DNA of 8,231 bases from Xanthobacteraceae bacterium (lineage in GTDB: Bacteria; Pseudomonadota; Alphaproteobacteria; Rhizobiales; Xanthobacteraceae). The stretch spans positions 1-8,231 of the forward strand of contig JASHVC010000613.1 in the NCBI GenBank assembly GCA_030039655.1, read 5' to 3'. Below are positions 1 through 6,460 of the stretch, in pieces. Under the pieces are notes generated by a model. It was given only the letters and a program-made list of their open reading frames with translations, did not search any database and was not told the origin of the DNA. Positions within the stretch are counted from its first letter, which is position 1, and each line of letters opens with the position of its first letter. The position numbers and the translations under genes were made by a program.

Positions 1-75
1 TCCCGGGTCTATATCCGATATCCGGTGCAATGGTATACGGCCCAATGCTATAAGCGCTCCAACGCGTGGGCGTGT

Positions 76-83
76 GAGGGAGG
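76..83 (+). promoter_or_regulatory. Shine-Dalgarno sequence that decides the cyclase start
   Basis: The purine run GAGGGAGG lies five bases before a GTG at 89. A longer reading frame could begin at a GTG at 74, but that codon overlaps this ribosome-binding site and has no good one of its own. The start at 89 is therefore preferred. Seen directly; the choice of start is inference. Confidence 0.6.
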
Positions 84-88
84 ATTGC

Positions 89-934
89 GTGGTCAAGAAA
101 ATTCGCGGCGTTGCGCTGGAGGAAAACCTCAACAATTCGATGGGACTCGAGTTCTACAACCTGTCCCACCGCTTCGGCTATCAGTCTCCCAACTGGCCCT
201 ATTTCGAAGACGTCAAGATCGAGCGCATCCATTACATGGCGAAGTCGGGCGTGCTGTCGCAGCGCATCACGACCAGCATGCACAACACGACCCATATCGA
301 CGCGCCGGCGCACGTGGTGCAGGGCACGCCCTTCATCGACGAAGTGCCGCTGCCGCACTTCTTCGGCTCCGGCATCGTGGTGTCGATCCCGAAGAAGAAA
401 TGGGAGCAGATCACCTACGACGATCTGGAAAAGGCGGCCGGCAAGATCGTGCGGCCGCGCGACGTGGTGATCGTCAACACCGGCTGGCACAAGCTCTACG
501 AGGACAGCGAGGACTATTTCTGCCGCGCTCCGGGCTTCGTACCGTCGGCCGGCGAATGGTTCGTAGAGAAAAAGGTCAAGGTGGTCGGCCACGACACTCA
601 GGCCAACGATCATCCGCTCGCCACCGCGATCGGCCCGCAGCGCAACGGGCCGCTGCATCCGCATCTCGCCGAGGAATACAAGAAATGGTCCGGCGGCCGC
701 GACTGGAAGGAAGATTTCCCGCAGTGGGAGCCGGTGCACCGCATCCTGTTCAAGAACGGCATATTGGGCATCGAGAACGTCGGCGGCGACATCGATAAGG
801 TCACGGGCCGGCGCTGCACCTTCGCGCTGTTCCCGTGGAATTGGGAGCGCGGCGACGGTTGCATCATCCGGCTGGTCGCGATCATCGATCCGAAAGGGAG
901 TTACCGGATCGAGAAAGGGGAGAAGTTCCGATGA
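89..934 (+). CDS. Cyclase family protein (kynurenine formamidase / isatin hydrolase-like metal-dependent hydrolase)
   Basis: This 281-residue protein (GTG start at 89) belongs to the putative cyclase family that includes kynurenine formamidase KynB and isatin hydrolase. Members hydrolyse amide, lactam or lactone bonds with a bound divalent metal, usually Mn or Zn, in the cytoplasm. The family signature HxGTHxDxPxH appears at about residues 65-75 as HNTTHIDAPAH, with the first Gly replaced by Thr. All metal-binding His/Asp positions are kept. Further conserved-looking pieces are GHDTQANDHP (about 167-176) and LGIENVGGDID near the C-terminus. At about 280 residues it is longer than KynB (about 210) and fits the larger subgroup found in catabolic clusters. 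The stop overlaps the cupin start (ATGA), so translation is probably coupled. The substrate is unknown; ring-opened or lactone intermediates of aromatic breakdown are plausible. Family assignment is firm, reaction is not. Confidence 0.9.
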   Translation: MVKKIRGVALEENLNNSMGLEFYNLSHRFGYQSPNWPYFEDVKIERIHYMAKSGVLSQRITTSMHNTTHIDAPAHVVQGTPFIDEVPLPHFFGSGIVVSIPKKKWEQITYDDLEKAAGKIVRPRDVVIVNTGWHKLYEDSEDYFCRAPGFVPSAGEWFVEKKVKVVGHDTQANDHPLATAIGPQRNGPLHPHLAEEYKKWSGGRDWKEDFPQWEPVHRILFKNGILGIENVGGDIDKVTGRRCTFALFPWNWERGDGCIIRLVAIIDPKGSYRIEKGEKFR

Positions 935-1269
935 TCGTCCGCAAATTTTCCGAGGCGAAGGCTTATGAGGCGCCGAACCATCGCGCGTACAAATCGTTCC
1001 GGATGTACGGCGCCGAGATGGGCGGCTCGCAGGCACTGGTGTTCGGCATTTCGCATTTTCTGCCGGGCGGCGGCGCCGGCCCCGACGCCTCGCCGCCGGA
1101 GAAGATCTATTACGTGCTGGCGGGCGAGTTGACGGTGATTGCCGGCGGCAAGGAAACCGTCGCGCGCGCGGGCGACAGCGTCTATATCGGCCCCAACGAA
1201 AGCCGCGAGATCATCAACCGTTCGAACGAGGTCTGCACCATCGCGGTCGCCGTTGCGCCGGTGAAATGA
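931..1269 (+). CDS. Small single-domain cupin lacking the usual metal ligands
   Basis: This 112-residue protein starts at ATG 931, overlapping the cyclase stop by four bases and preceded by a purine-rich ribosome-binding site (AAAGGGGAGAAG). An upstream in-frame extension to 835 exists but lies inside the cyclase gene and is rejected. The cupin fold is shown by the first motif around residues 46-66 (ending EKIYYVLAGEL) and the second around 81-96 (GDSVYIGPNESREIIN). Normally motif 1 carries two His and one Glu and motif 2 one His as metal ligands. Here the aligned positions read Asp52, Ser54, Lys58 and Arg92. The protein therefore may bind no metal and could act as a lactonase/isomerase of unusual type, a ligand-binding accessory, or a partner of the cyclase. 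Fold confident, function unknown. Confidence 0.86.
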   Translation: MIVRKFSEAKAYEAPNHRAYKSFRMYGAEMGGSQALVFGISHFLPGGGAGPDASPPEKIYYVLAGELTVIAGGKETVARAGDSVYIGPNESREIINRSNEVCTIAVAVAPVK

Positions 1270-1286
1270 CGGCGCGCAGCGCCGTC
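1268..1286 (+). terminator. GC-rich hairpin embedding the cupin stop codon
   Basis: A perfect 8-bp stem (GACGGCGC / GCGCCGTC) with a three-base loop begins inside the cupin TGA codon. No T-tract follows, so it is not a classical intrinsic terminator. It could stabilise the cyclase-cupin mRNA 3' end or attenuate readthrough into the SDR gene. The structure is seen directly; the role is inference. Confidence 0.45.
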
Positions 1287-1382
1287 ATCGTCCGCGGAGG
1301 CGGACGATCCAGTAGTCGGCGGCGCAAAGGAGCTGGCCGATGCGCTGGCGATTACTGGATGCCCCGCCTGCGCGGGGCATGA
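1285..1382. repeat. REP-like composite palindromic repeat element
   Basis: The element is bounded by TCAT (1285-1288) and ATGA (1379-1382). It contains two 9-bp perfect hairpins: ATCGTCCGC/GCGGACGAT with a 4-base loop at 1287-1308, and ATGCCCCGC/GCGGGGCAT with a 4-base loop at 1359-1380. Just inside them sit CCAGTA (1309-1314) and its complement TACTGG (1353-1358), so the whole ~98 bases can also fold as a long cruciform. This arrangement resembles dispersed intergenic palindromes I recall from Bradyrhizobium/Rhodopseudomonas genomes. It fills most of the gap between the cupin and SDR genes and leaves little room for a separate promoter before the SDR. The repeat class is from memory and untested against a genome. 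Confidence 0.6.
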
Positions 1383-1407
1383 CAAGTTAGAGAAGCGTGG
1401 AGCCCCA

Positions 1408-2211
1408 ATGTCCGAAGACTTCCTGAAAAATCCGCTGTCCCTGTTCGACGTCAAGGGGAAGACCGCGATCGTGACCGGCGCGACCGGTGCCTTCGGCGCC
1501 ATCGCGGCGAAAACGCTGGCTGCGGCCGGCGCCAACGTTGTCATTACGGCCAACAACGCCGACGGTCTTAAGAAGATCGCCGCGGAGTGCGAGAAGCTCG
1601 GCGGCAAAGCCGAGGCCATCGCCAAGCGCCCCAGTTCCGAGGCGAACTGCGACGCCATCGTGGCGGCCGCTGTCGGCAAATTCGGCGGCGTCGACATCCT
1701 CGTGGTGGCGTCCGGCCAGAACAAGGTGTCGAAGATCGTCGATCAGAAGCCGGAGGACTTCCTCGACGTCATGGACGCCAACGTCACGCAGTCGTGGCTG
1801 ATGGCGCGCGCCTGCGCGCGGCAAATGCTCAAGCAGGGCCGCGGCGGCAAGATCATTCTGATGTCATCGGCGCGCGGCCTGCTGGGACATCCGGCCGGCT
1901 ACACGGCGTATTGCGCCTCGAAGTCCGCGGTCGACGGCATCACCAAGGCGCTTGGCTGCGAACTCGGCAGCACCGGCATAACAGTGAATGCACTCGGGCC
2001 GACGGTATTTCGCTCGCCGCTGACGGCGTGGATGTACGAGGACAACGACAACGCGACGAATGTGCGCAAGGGTTTCATCACCCGTGTGCCGAAGGGCCGC
2101 CTTGGCGAGCCATCCGATCTGGCGGGGCCGCTGCTGTTCCTCGCGTCGAAAGCCTCGGACTTCTACACGGGCCACATCCTGTACGCCGACGGCGGCTACA
2201 CGGCGGGCTGA
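1408..2211 (+). CDS. SDR family NAD(P)-dependent oxidoreductase
   Basis: This 267-residue protein is a classical short-chain dehydrogenase/reductase, oxidising or reducing an alcohol/carbonyl with NAD(P). The nucleotide-binding glycine motif is TGATGAFG (residues 23-30), where the usual second Gly is Ala. The NNAG-equivalent reads ASGQ (101-104). The catalytic tetrad is present: Asn124, Ser154 (in MSSARG), Tyr168 and Lys172 (YxxxK). The C-terminal substrate loop and closing ADGG at 260-263 are normal, and length is typical. The residue after the second beta strand is neither a clear Asp nor Arg, so cofactor choice cannot be called. The start at ATG 1408 has TGGAG five bases upstream. The next gene begins one base after its stop, implying a coupled two-gene unit. 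Substrate unknown; a hydroxylated catabolic intermediate is inferred from context. Confidence 0.95.
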   Translation: MSEDFLKNPLSLFDVKGKTAIVTGATGAFGAIAAKTLAAAGANVVITANNADGLKKIAAECEKLGGKAEAIAKRPSSEANCDAIVAAAVGKFGGVDILVVASGQNKVSKIVDQKPEDFLDVMDANVTQSWLMARACARQMLKQGRGGKIILMSSARGLLGHPAGYTAYCASKSAVDGITKALGCELGSTGITVNALGPTVFRSPLTAWMYEDNDNATNVRKGFITRVPKGRLGEPSDLAGPLLFLASKASDFYTGHILYADGGYTAG

Positions 2212-2212
2212 A

Positions 2213-3115
2213 ATGGCGAAGGCGCGCATCGCCGTCGTCGGTGCCGGGCTGATGGGTCACGGCATCGCGCAAGTGTTCGCGCTGGCCGGCCATGAAGTGA
2301 CAATCACCGATGCGGTGGCGGAGTATCTCGATACCGCGAAGGCGCGTATCGCCGCCAATCTGCGTGACCTCGGCGACGACGACCGCGCGGCCGAGCGGGT
2401 CACGCCGCTGGCCGATCTCGCCGCGGCGGTGCGCGAGGCCGATTACGTAGTGGAGGCGGTGTCGGAGAATTTGCCGCTGAAGCAAAAACTCTTCGCGGAG
2501 ATCGAGCGGCACGTGCGTCCCGACACGATCCTCGCCAGCAACACGTCCGTCATTCCAATCACCTCGATCATGCAGGGCCTGAACAAGCGCGAGCGGGCGC
2601 TAGGCACCCATTGGTGGAATCCGCCGTTTCTGGTCCCGCTGGTCGAAGTGATCGAGACGCAATGGACTTCGCCGCAGACGGTGGCGTGGACCATGCAATT
2701 GCACGAGGCGGCTGGGAAGAAGTCGGCGCACGTGAAGAAAGATGTGCCGGGATTCATCGGCAATCGCCTCCAGCACGCGCTGTGGCGTGAGGCGATTTCG
2801 TTGGTCGAGCATGGCATCTGCGACGCGGAGACGGTGGACGCCGTCGTCAAGGCGTCGTTCGGCCGCCGCCTCGCAGTGCTCGGTCCGATCGAGAATGCCG
2901 ATCAGGTCGGGACGGACCTTACACTTGCGATCCACGAGACGGTATTGCCCGCGATCGACAGCCGGCCGGGAGCGTCGCCTTATCTGAAAAAGCTGGTGAC
3001 CGACGGAAAGCTGGGCTTCAAATCCGGCGAAGGCTTCCGCAAGTGGACCCCGGAGCAGCAGACCGCGCTCCGCGCCCGCGTACTGCAGCATCTAAAGGGC
3101 TCGCGAAACCAATAA
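2213..3115 (+). CDS. 3-hydroxyacyl-CoA dehydrogenase family protein
   Basis: This 300-residue NAD-dependent dehydrogenase has an N-terminal Rossmann domain with GAGLMG at residues 10-15 and Asp33 at the end of the second strand, which favours NAD over NADP. SNTS (109-112) and the catalytic His133-Glu145 pair have the spacing of family members; His sits in THWWNPP rather than the common HFFNPVP. The C-terminal helical domain begins around PGFIGNRLQHA (179-189) and ends in the typical GFKSGEGF segment (268-275). Length fits single-function enzymes such as 3-hydroxybutyryl-CoA dehydrogenase. ATG 2213 is chosen because it follows the SDR stop by one base; a longer reading from 2060 runs inside the SDR gene. 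The aromatic HWWNPP segment may mark a subfamily acting on a special hydroxyacyl-CoA or a free hydroxy acid. Exact substrate unknown. Confidence 0.93.
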   Translation: MAKARIAVVGAGLMGHGIAQVFALAGHEVTITDAVAEYLDTAKARIAANLRDLGDDDRAAERVTPLADLAAAVREADYVVEAVSENLPLKQKLFAEIERHVRPDTILASNTSVIPITSIMQGLNKRERALGTHWWNPPFLVPLVEVIETQWTSPQTVAWTMQLHEAAGKKSAHVKKDVPGFIGNRLQHALWREAISLVEHGICDAETVDAVVKASFGRRLAVLGPIENADQVGTDLTLAIHETVLPAIDSRPGASPYLKKLVTDGKLGFKSGEGFRKWTPEQQTALRARVLQHLKGSRNQ

Positions 3116-3151
3116 CGATCGTTTCCTGGGCGCGGCGCAGCAGGTAGACGA

Positions 3152-3226
3152 TTTTAGACGGTCCTCGAAATAGCCCGGCAGCGGCACGCCGAGGTGGTCG
3201 AGGTGATCCAAGACGCCGAATTCCAT
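3152..3226 (-). pseudogene. 5' remnant of an LLM-class flavin-dependent monooxygenase
   Basis: On the minus strand an ATG at 3226 opens 25 codons reading MEFGVLDHLDHLGVPLP then GYFEDRLK. This closely matches the N-terminus of luciferase-like (LLM) flavin-dependent monooxygenases, which typically begin M-x-FG-x-FDHLD and continue ..YEDRLKLVE. After Lys25 (base 3152) the frame leaves the family. Shifting by one base near an AAAA run gives K-I-V and a weakly family-like stretch for a few more codons, then nothing, as the convergent hydroxyacyl-CoA dehydrogenase gene begins at 3115. A normal member is about 330-380 residues, so over 90% is missing. It lies 17 bases past the MmgE/PrpD stop on the same strand, suggesting that the two once formed an operon. 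Identification is by recalled family pattern; no search was run. Confidence 0.68.
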
Positions 3227-3243
3227 TACGGGATTTAGGCCAG

Positions 3244-4641
3244 TCATGCGCGTAGCAGTTCGATTAGCGTACGGCTGTCGGGCAATTTGTCGAGACCGAG
3301 CACTGCATCGATCAGGGCGTCTTGCTGCTCGCCGGGCATGGCTGCTTTGGTCAGCTTGCGAAATTTTGCCGCGATGTCGTGGGCGCTGGCGAACGAGTGC
3401 TCGCTGCCGCGCGGCGCTTCGCGCGTCTCGTGCTCGACCGACCCGTCGCGGAATTTCACGTCGACGCGCACCTTGTGCCGTGCGCCGGCGCCCAGCGCCG
3501 TGATCGCCGGGTCGTGCACCACTTTCACCTTGCGCGAGAGATTAACGCGCGCTGCGTCGTCGATGCAGTCGGGCGTGAACTCGTCGACAAACACATCGCC
3601 TTCGATCAGCAGCGTGGCGACGCAGAACGGCAGATTGAGCTGCGCGGCGGTCAGTCCTTCGGGCTTGTACGGCCAGCCGACATGATCGACCGTGACCTGC
3701 GAGCCGTGCACGACGATCGTGTCGATTTCATCGAGCGCGAACGGCCGGCGTTTGCGGATGTCGCGCAAGGCATCGAGCGTCGTGTGATTGGAGCCAACGC
3801 AGGAATAAAACTTCAGCGCAATTCCCATAGTCTCAAACTTCTGCCCGAGGCCGGCGCTCAGCTCATTGAGATTGAAGCGATCCTGCGAGCGCGAAAACGT
3901 CGTGCAGAAGCCGCCATAGGGCGCCTCGAATACATCGACGATGCCGGTGAAGCCGTCTTTGGCCAGCAGCGCGCCGTATAGTCCGCTCTGCGCCGCGCGG
4001 CCCGCATGCATGCGCTTGACCATGGCGCCGTATTGCGCGGCCATCAGGCCGGATGATTGCGTGCCGCCGATGCCGAGCGCGTGCACGGTCTTGTCCGCAT
4101 CGAGCGACAGCGCGCGCGCCGCGCCCGCAGCGGCCGAGAAAATTCCCACGGTCGCGCCCGAATGCCAGCCTTGGCCGATGTGCTCCTGGCCCATGCACAG
4201 GCCGACGCGCGGCCCGATCTCGTAGCCGGCAACGGCGGCCGTGAGGAAGTCGCGGCCAGACAGTTGCGCATGGCTCTCGGCCACCGCGATCAGCGCCGGC
4301 AGCGTGACCGCTCCGACATGCAGCACCGCTTTGCGATGCACGTCGTCGAGCTCGAAGCCTTGTACCTGCGTGCCGTTGAGGAGCGCCGCATGGTCCGAGG
4401 ACAGACGCGCATTCGTGCCCCAGATCGAGGTGGTGCGCGTCGCGTCGAGTTTTTCCAGCGTACCGCGCAGGATGCGGCACCACTCGAGATCAGCGCCATA
4501 GATGGCGCAGCCAAGCGAATCGAGAATCAGCAGCTTGATGCGCTCGCGAACCTCGGCGGGAATTTGCTCGTAAGTCAGCCGCGAAACGAACTCTGCGATT
4601 CTTCGCGTGTGGACGTTGTCCGTGTTCCCGTGTTCCGCCAT
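3244..4641 (-). CDS. MmgE/PrpD family protein
   Basis: This 465-residue protein belongs to the MmgE/PrpD family, which includes 2-methylcitrate dehydratase, cis-aconitate decarboxylase and iminodisuccinate epimerase: enzymes that remove, add or shift groups next to carboxylates without a metal cofactor. The N-terminal helical domain holds NGTQVQGFELDDVHRKAVLH (89-108), with the conserved Asp and His. The segment MHAGRAAQSGLYGALLA (211-227) is a hallmark of the family. KFYSCVGSNHTTLDAL (277-292) matches the Lys/His-bearing start of the second domain. Length is normal (about 450-480) and no break is seen. The ribosome-binding site before ATG 4641 is weak. It is transcribed away from the MFS gene, with an LLM-monooxygenase remnant just downstream. 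It is unlikely to be a true PrpD, as no methylcitrate-cycle genes are nearby; the substrate is probably a dicarboxylic or unsaturated acid from the local pathway. Confidence 0.95.
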   Translation of the reverse strand: MAEHGNTDNVHTRRIAEFVSRLTYEQIPAEVRERIKLLILDSLGCAIYGADLEWCRILRGTLEKLDATRTTSIWGTNARLSSDHAALLNGTQVQGFELDDVHRKAVLHVGAVTLPALIAVAESHAQLSGRDFLTAAVAGYEIGPRVGLCMGQEHIGQGWHSGATVGIFSAAAGAARALSLDADKTVHALGIGGTQSSGLMAAQYGAMVKRMHAGRAAQSGLYGALLAKDGFTGIVDVFEAPYGGFCTTFSRSQDRFNLNELSAGLGQKFETMGIALKFYSCVGSNHTTLDALRDIRKRRPFALDEIDTIVVHGSQVTVDHVGWPYKPEGLTAAQLNLPFCVATLLIEGDVFVDEFTPDCIDDAARVNLSRKVKVVHDPAITALGAGARHKVRVDVKFRDGSVEHETREAPRGSEHSFASAHDIAAKFRKLTKAAMPGEQQDALIDAVLGLDKLPDSRTLIELLRA

Positions 4642-4703
4642 CGTTCACACAGACCTGGCTCACTCGCTTGGCGCTGCACGAGATGGGAAGATGCGCCGCC
4701 ATG

Positions 4704-4722
4704 GTGTAGAGATCATATACAC
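4704..4722. promoter_or_regulatory. Inverted repeat, candidate operator between MmgE/PrpD and MFS genes
   Basis: GTGTA (4704-4708) and TACAC (4718-4722) form an inverted repeat with a 9-base spacer, in the 119-base gap between divergent genes. A related sequence with a 13-base spacer occurs at 7433-7455 in the other divergent gap. A shared transcription-factor site is inferred. No regulator gene lies in the window. Confidence 0.35.
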
Positions 4723-4760
4723 GAGCGACCGTCTTCTTGTCCCGCATTCATGAGGGTCAA

Positions 4761-6341
4761 TTGACAGTCTATGCGAAGAGACCCTGTGACGAAGCCGCAA
4801 TCGAGTCGACTCGCGCGGCCGGTGATTGCGCGGCAAGCGCCAAGCCGTGGGTCCTCGCGGTCACGATCCTCGCATCGAGCATCGCGTATATCGACGAGTC
4901 CGTCGTCAACGTCGCGCTGCCGGCCATCGAAACCGATCTGAAGACGTCCGTTGAAGTCATCCAGTGGCTCGTCAACGCGTACACGCTTTGCCTTTCGGCG
5001 TTCGTACTGACTGGAGGGGCGGCCGGCGATTTGTTCGGCCGCCGCCGCATCTTCGTCACAGGCATCGTAATCTTCGCCGTCATGTCGATCTGGTGCGGTC
5101 TGTCACCGGATGTTTTCCAATTGATCCTGGCGCGCGGCATTCAGGGGGCGGGGGCGGCGCTTCTGATCCCTTGTTCGCTGGCGATCATAGGCGCGACCTT
5201 CGATGAAGCCGAACGCGGCAAGGCCATCGGCACCTGGGCCGGCTTCTCCGCCGTCGCGGGCGCCGCCGGTCCGCTGCTTGGGGGATGGATCGTCGATCAC
5301 TTCACCTGGCGGTGGATTTTTCTCATCAATCCGGTGCTGGCGCTGCCGGCAATCTGGATCGCTCTCAACAAAGTGCCCGAGAGCCGCGACATGCTGGCCA
5401 AAGGCGGACTCGATTGGCGCGGCTCGTTGCTTGCCCTCGTTTCGCTAGGCAGCCTCGCGTTTGGGTTGATGTCGGCGCCGGTGTTCGGCTGGAGCAGCCC
5501 GGCGGTCGTTGGCGCCTTGGTGATCGGAGTGTTGCTGCTCGTGGTCTTCCTCTGGGAGGAGGCGCGCAGCCCGGCGCCAATGCTGCCGCTCGGGCTGTTT
5601 CGCTCCCGCACCTTTAGCGCCGTCAATCTGCTGACGCTATTGCTCTACGCGGGGCTCGGGGGCGCATTCTTTTTTCTTCCCTTCGCGCTCATTCAGGTGG
5701 GGGGATTTTCTGCGTTCCTAGCTGGGGCGGCGTTTCTGCCCTTCACGGTGATCATGGCGACGCTGTCGCGTTGGGGCGGTGGATTGCTGGATCGCTTTGG
5801 CGCCAAAGGGCCTCTGATCATTGGCCCGGCAATCGCCGCATTCGGCTTCGCGCTTTTAGCGTGGCCGATCGGCGGCGCATCGTACGGGGCGTTTCTGGTG
5901 CCCATCGCGATTCTGGGCTTCGGCATGGTGATCGCGGTTGCGCCACTGACCGCGACGGTGATCAGTGCCGTTCCCGACCACGAGACTGGCGTTGCGGCCG
6001 GCATCAACAATGCCGTTGCGTCGGTGGCAAACCTGATGGCGGTGGCGATCCTCGGCGCTTTGGCGCTCGGACTCTACGATCGCGGATTGGATCGACACCT
6101 TGCCGGAAAGTCTCTGCCTAGCGAGGTGGTGCGCGACGTCAGCGACGCCCGAGGGCAATTCGTGATCGCACCGGCGCTGGAAAAAGTTCAAGGCAACGAT
6201 CGGCAACTCGCCGAAAGCATCATCAAAGACTCGCTGGCAAGGAGCATTCGCTCCATCATGTTGATCTGCGCTGGGCTCGCACTGGCAGGAGCGGCGAGCA
6301 GTATGCTGCTGCCGTCGCCGCGCCATCAGCAGACCAGCTAA
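4761..6341 (+). CDS. MFS transporter, DHA2 (EmrB/QacA-type, 14 helices)
   Basis: An inner-membrane major facilitator protein of 526 residues from TTG 4761; a TTG at 4737 would add eight residues. I prefer 4761 because GAGGG sits four bases upstream, and no ATG or GTG is available in frame nearby. The first helix carries the DHA2-typical segment IDESVVNVALPAIETDL with its membrane Asp. Motif A follows as GDLFGRRRI, and motif C-like GAAGPLLGG precedes WRWIFLIN at the end of the N-half. Roughly 14 hydrophobic segments can be counted, with the last one isolated at the C-terminus after a long polar loop of about 65 residues, as in EmrB/QacA relatives. Such proteins are proton-driven exporters of drugs or toxic metabolites. 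Next to catabolic genes it may export a pathway intermediate or handle the substrate; direction is not visible. It is divergent from MmgE/PrpD and convergent with the dioxygenase gene. Confidence 0.94.
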   Translation: MTVYAKRPCDEAAIESTRAAGDCAASAKPWVLAVTILASSIAYIDESVVNVALPAIETDLKTSVEVIQWLVNAYTLCLSAFVLTGGAAGDLFGRRRIFVTGIVIFAVMSIWCGLSPDVFQLILARGIQGAGAALLIPCSLAIIGATFDEAERGKAIGTWAGFSAVAGAAGPLLGGWIVDHFTWRWIFLINPVLALPAIWIALNKVPESRDMLAKGGLDWRGSLLALVSLGSLAFGLMSAPVFGWSSPAVVGALVIGVLLLVVFLWEEARSPAPMLPLGLFRSRTFSAVNLLTLLLYAGLGGAFFFLPFALIQVGGFSAFLAGAAFLPFTVIMATLSRWGGGLLDRFGAKGPLIIGPAIAAFGFALLAWPIGGASYGAFLVPIAILGFGMVIAVAPLTATVISAVPDHETGVAAGINNAVASVANLMAVAILGALALGLYDRGLDRHLAGKSLPSEVVRDVSDARGQFVIAPALEKVQGNDRQLAESIIKDSLARSIRSIMLICAGLALAGAASSMLLPSPRHQQTS

Positions 6342-6356
6342 ATTTCACGCTCGTTA

Positions 6357-6378
6357 CTGTCATTCCCCAGAATGACAG
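6357..6378. terminator. Hairpin between convergent MFS and dioxygenase genes
   Basis: A perfect 8-bp inverted repeat (CTGTCATT / AATGACAG) with a six-base loop lies 15 bases past the MFS stop. On the other strand it starts one base past the TAG at 6380. Neither side has a long T-tract, so termination would be imperfect or of another kind. Its position suits a shared bidirectional terminator. It also suggests that the minus-strand gene originally ended at 6380 rather than at 6461. Confidence 0.5.
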
Positions 6379-6379
6379 A

Positions 6380-6460
6380 CTATTGTGCGGCGGTCTTCGC
6401 CTTGACGGCATCCCACCACGGGCAGACGCCAGCCATCACCTCGTAGTTGCCGTCCATCAC
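6380..6460 (-). pseudogene. Cut-off C-terminal tail of the VOC dioxygenase gene
   Basis: Directly after the dioxygenase TAA (6461-6463), the same frame stays open for 26 codons and then meets TAG at 6380-6382. It reads VMDGNYEVMAGVCPWWDA followed by VKAKTAAQ. Twenty-two of the 26 codons end in G or C, as in the neighbouring genes, and a hairpin follows the TAG at once. The simplest reading is a single C-to-T change turning a CAA (Gln320) codon into TAA. A sequencing error or stop readthrough would look the same. A separate 25-residue peptide starting at the ATG at 6457 is possible but has no ribosome-binding site of note. Confidence 0.55.

Noticed and set aside
31..40. TGGTATACGG, resembling a GntR-type half operator upstream of the cyclase
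   Set aside because: The symmetric core is only six bases (GTATAC), with no matching copy in the other gaps; too weak to call.
25..798. A 257-residue plus-strand reading frame overlapping the cyclase gene
   Set aside because: It is rich in Arg/Ala/Gly with no family motifs, and overlaps a clear cyclase gene in another frame. It is a typical shadow in GC-rich DNA.
3322..3981. A 219-residue plus-strand reading frame opposite MmgE/PrpD
   Set aside because: It lies wholly antisense to a gene with strong family motifs; composition and lack of motifs mark it as a shadow. The same holds for 4057-4764 (+).
4761..4766. TTGACA, a perfect -35 box
   Set aside because: It overlaps the MFS start codon, and no -10-like sequence lies 16-18 bases downstream (CTGTGA at 4784).
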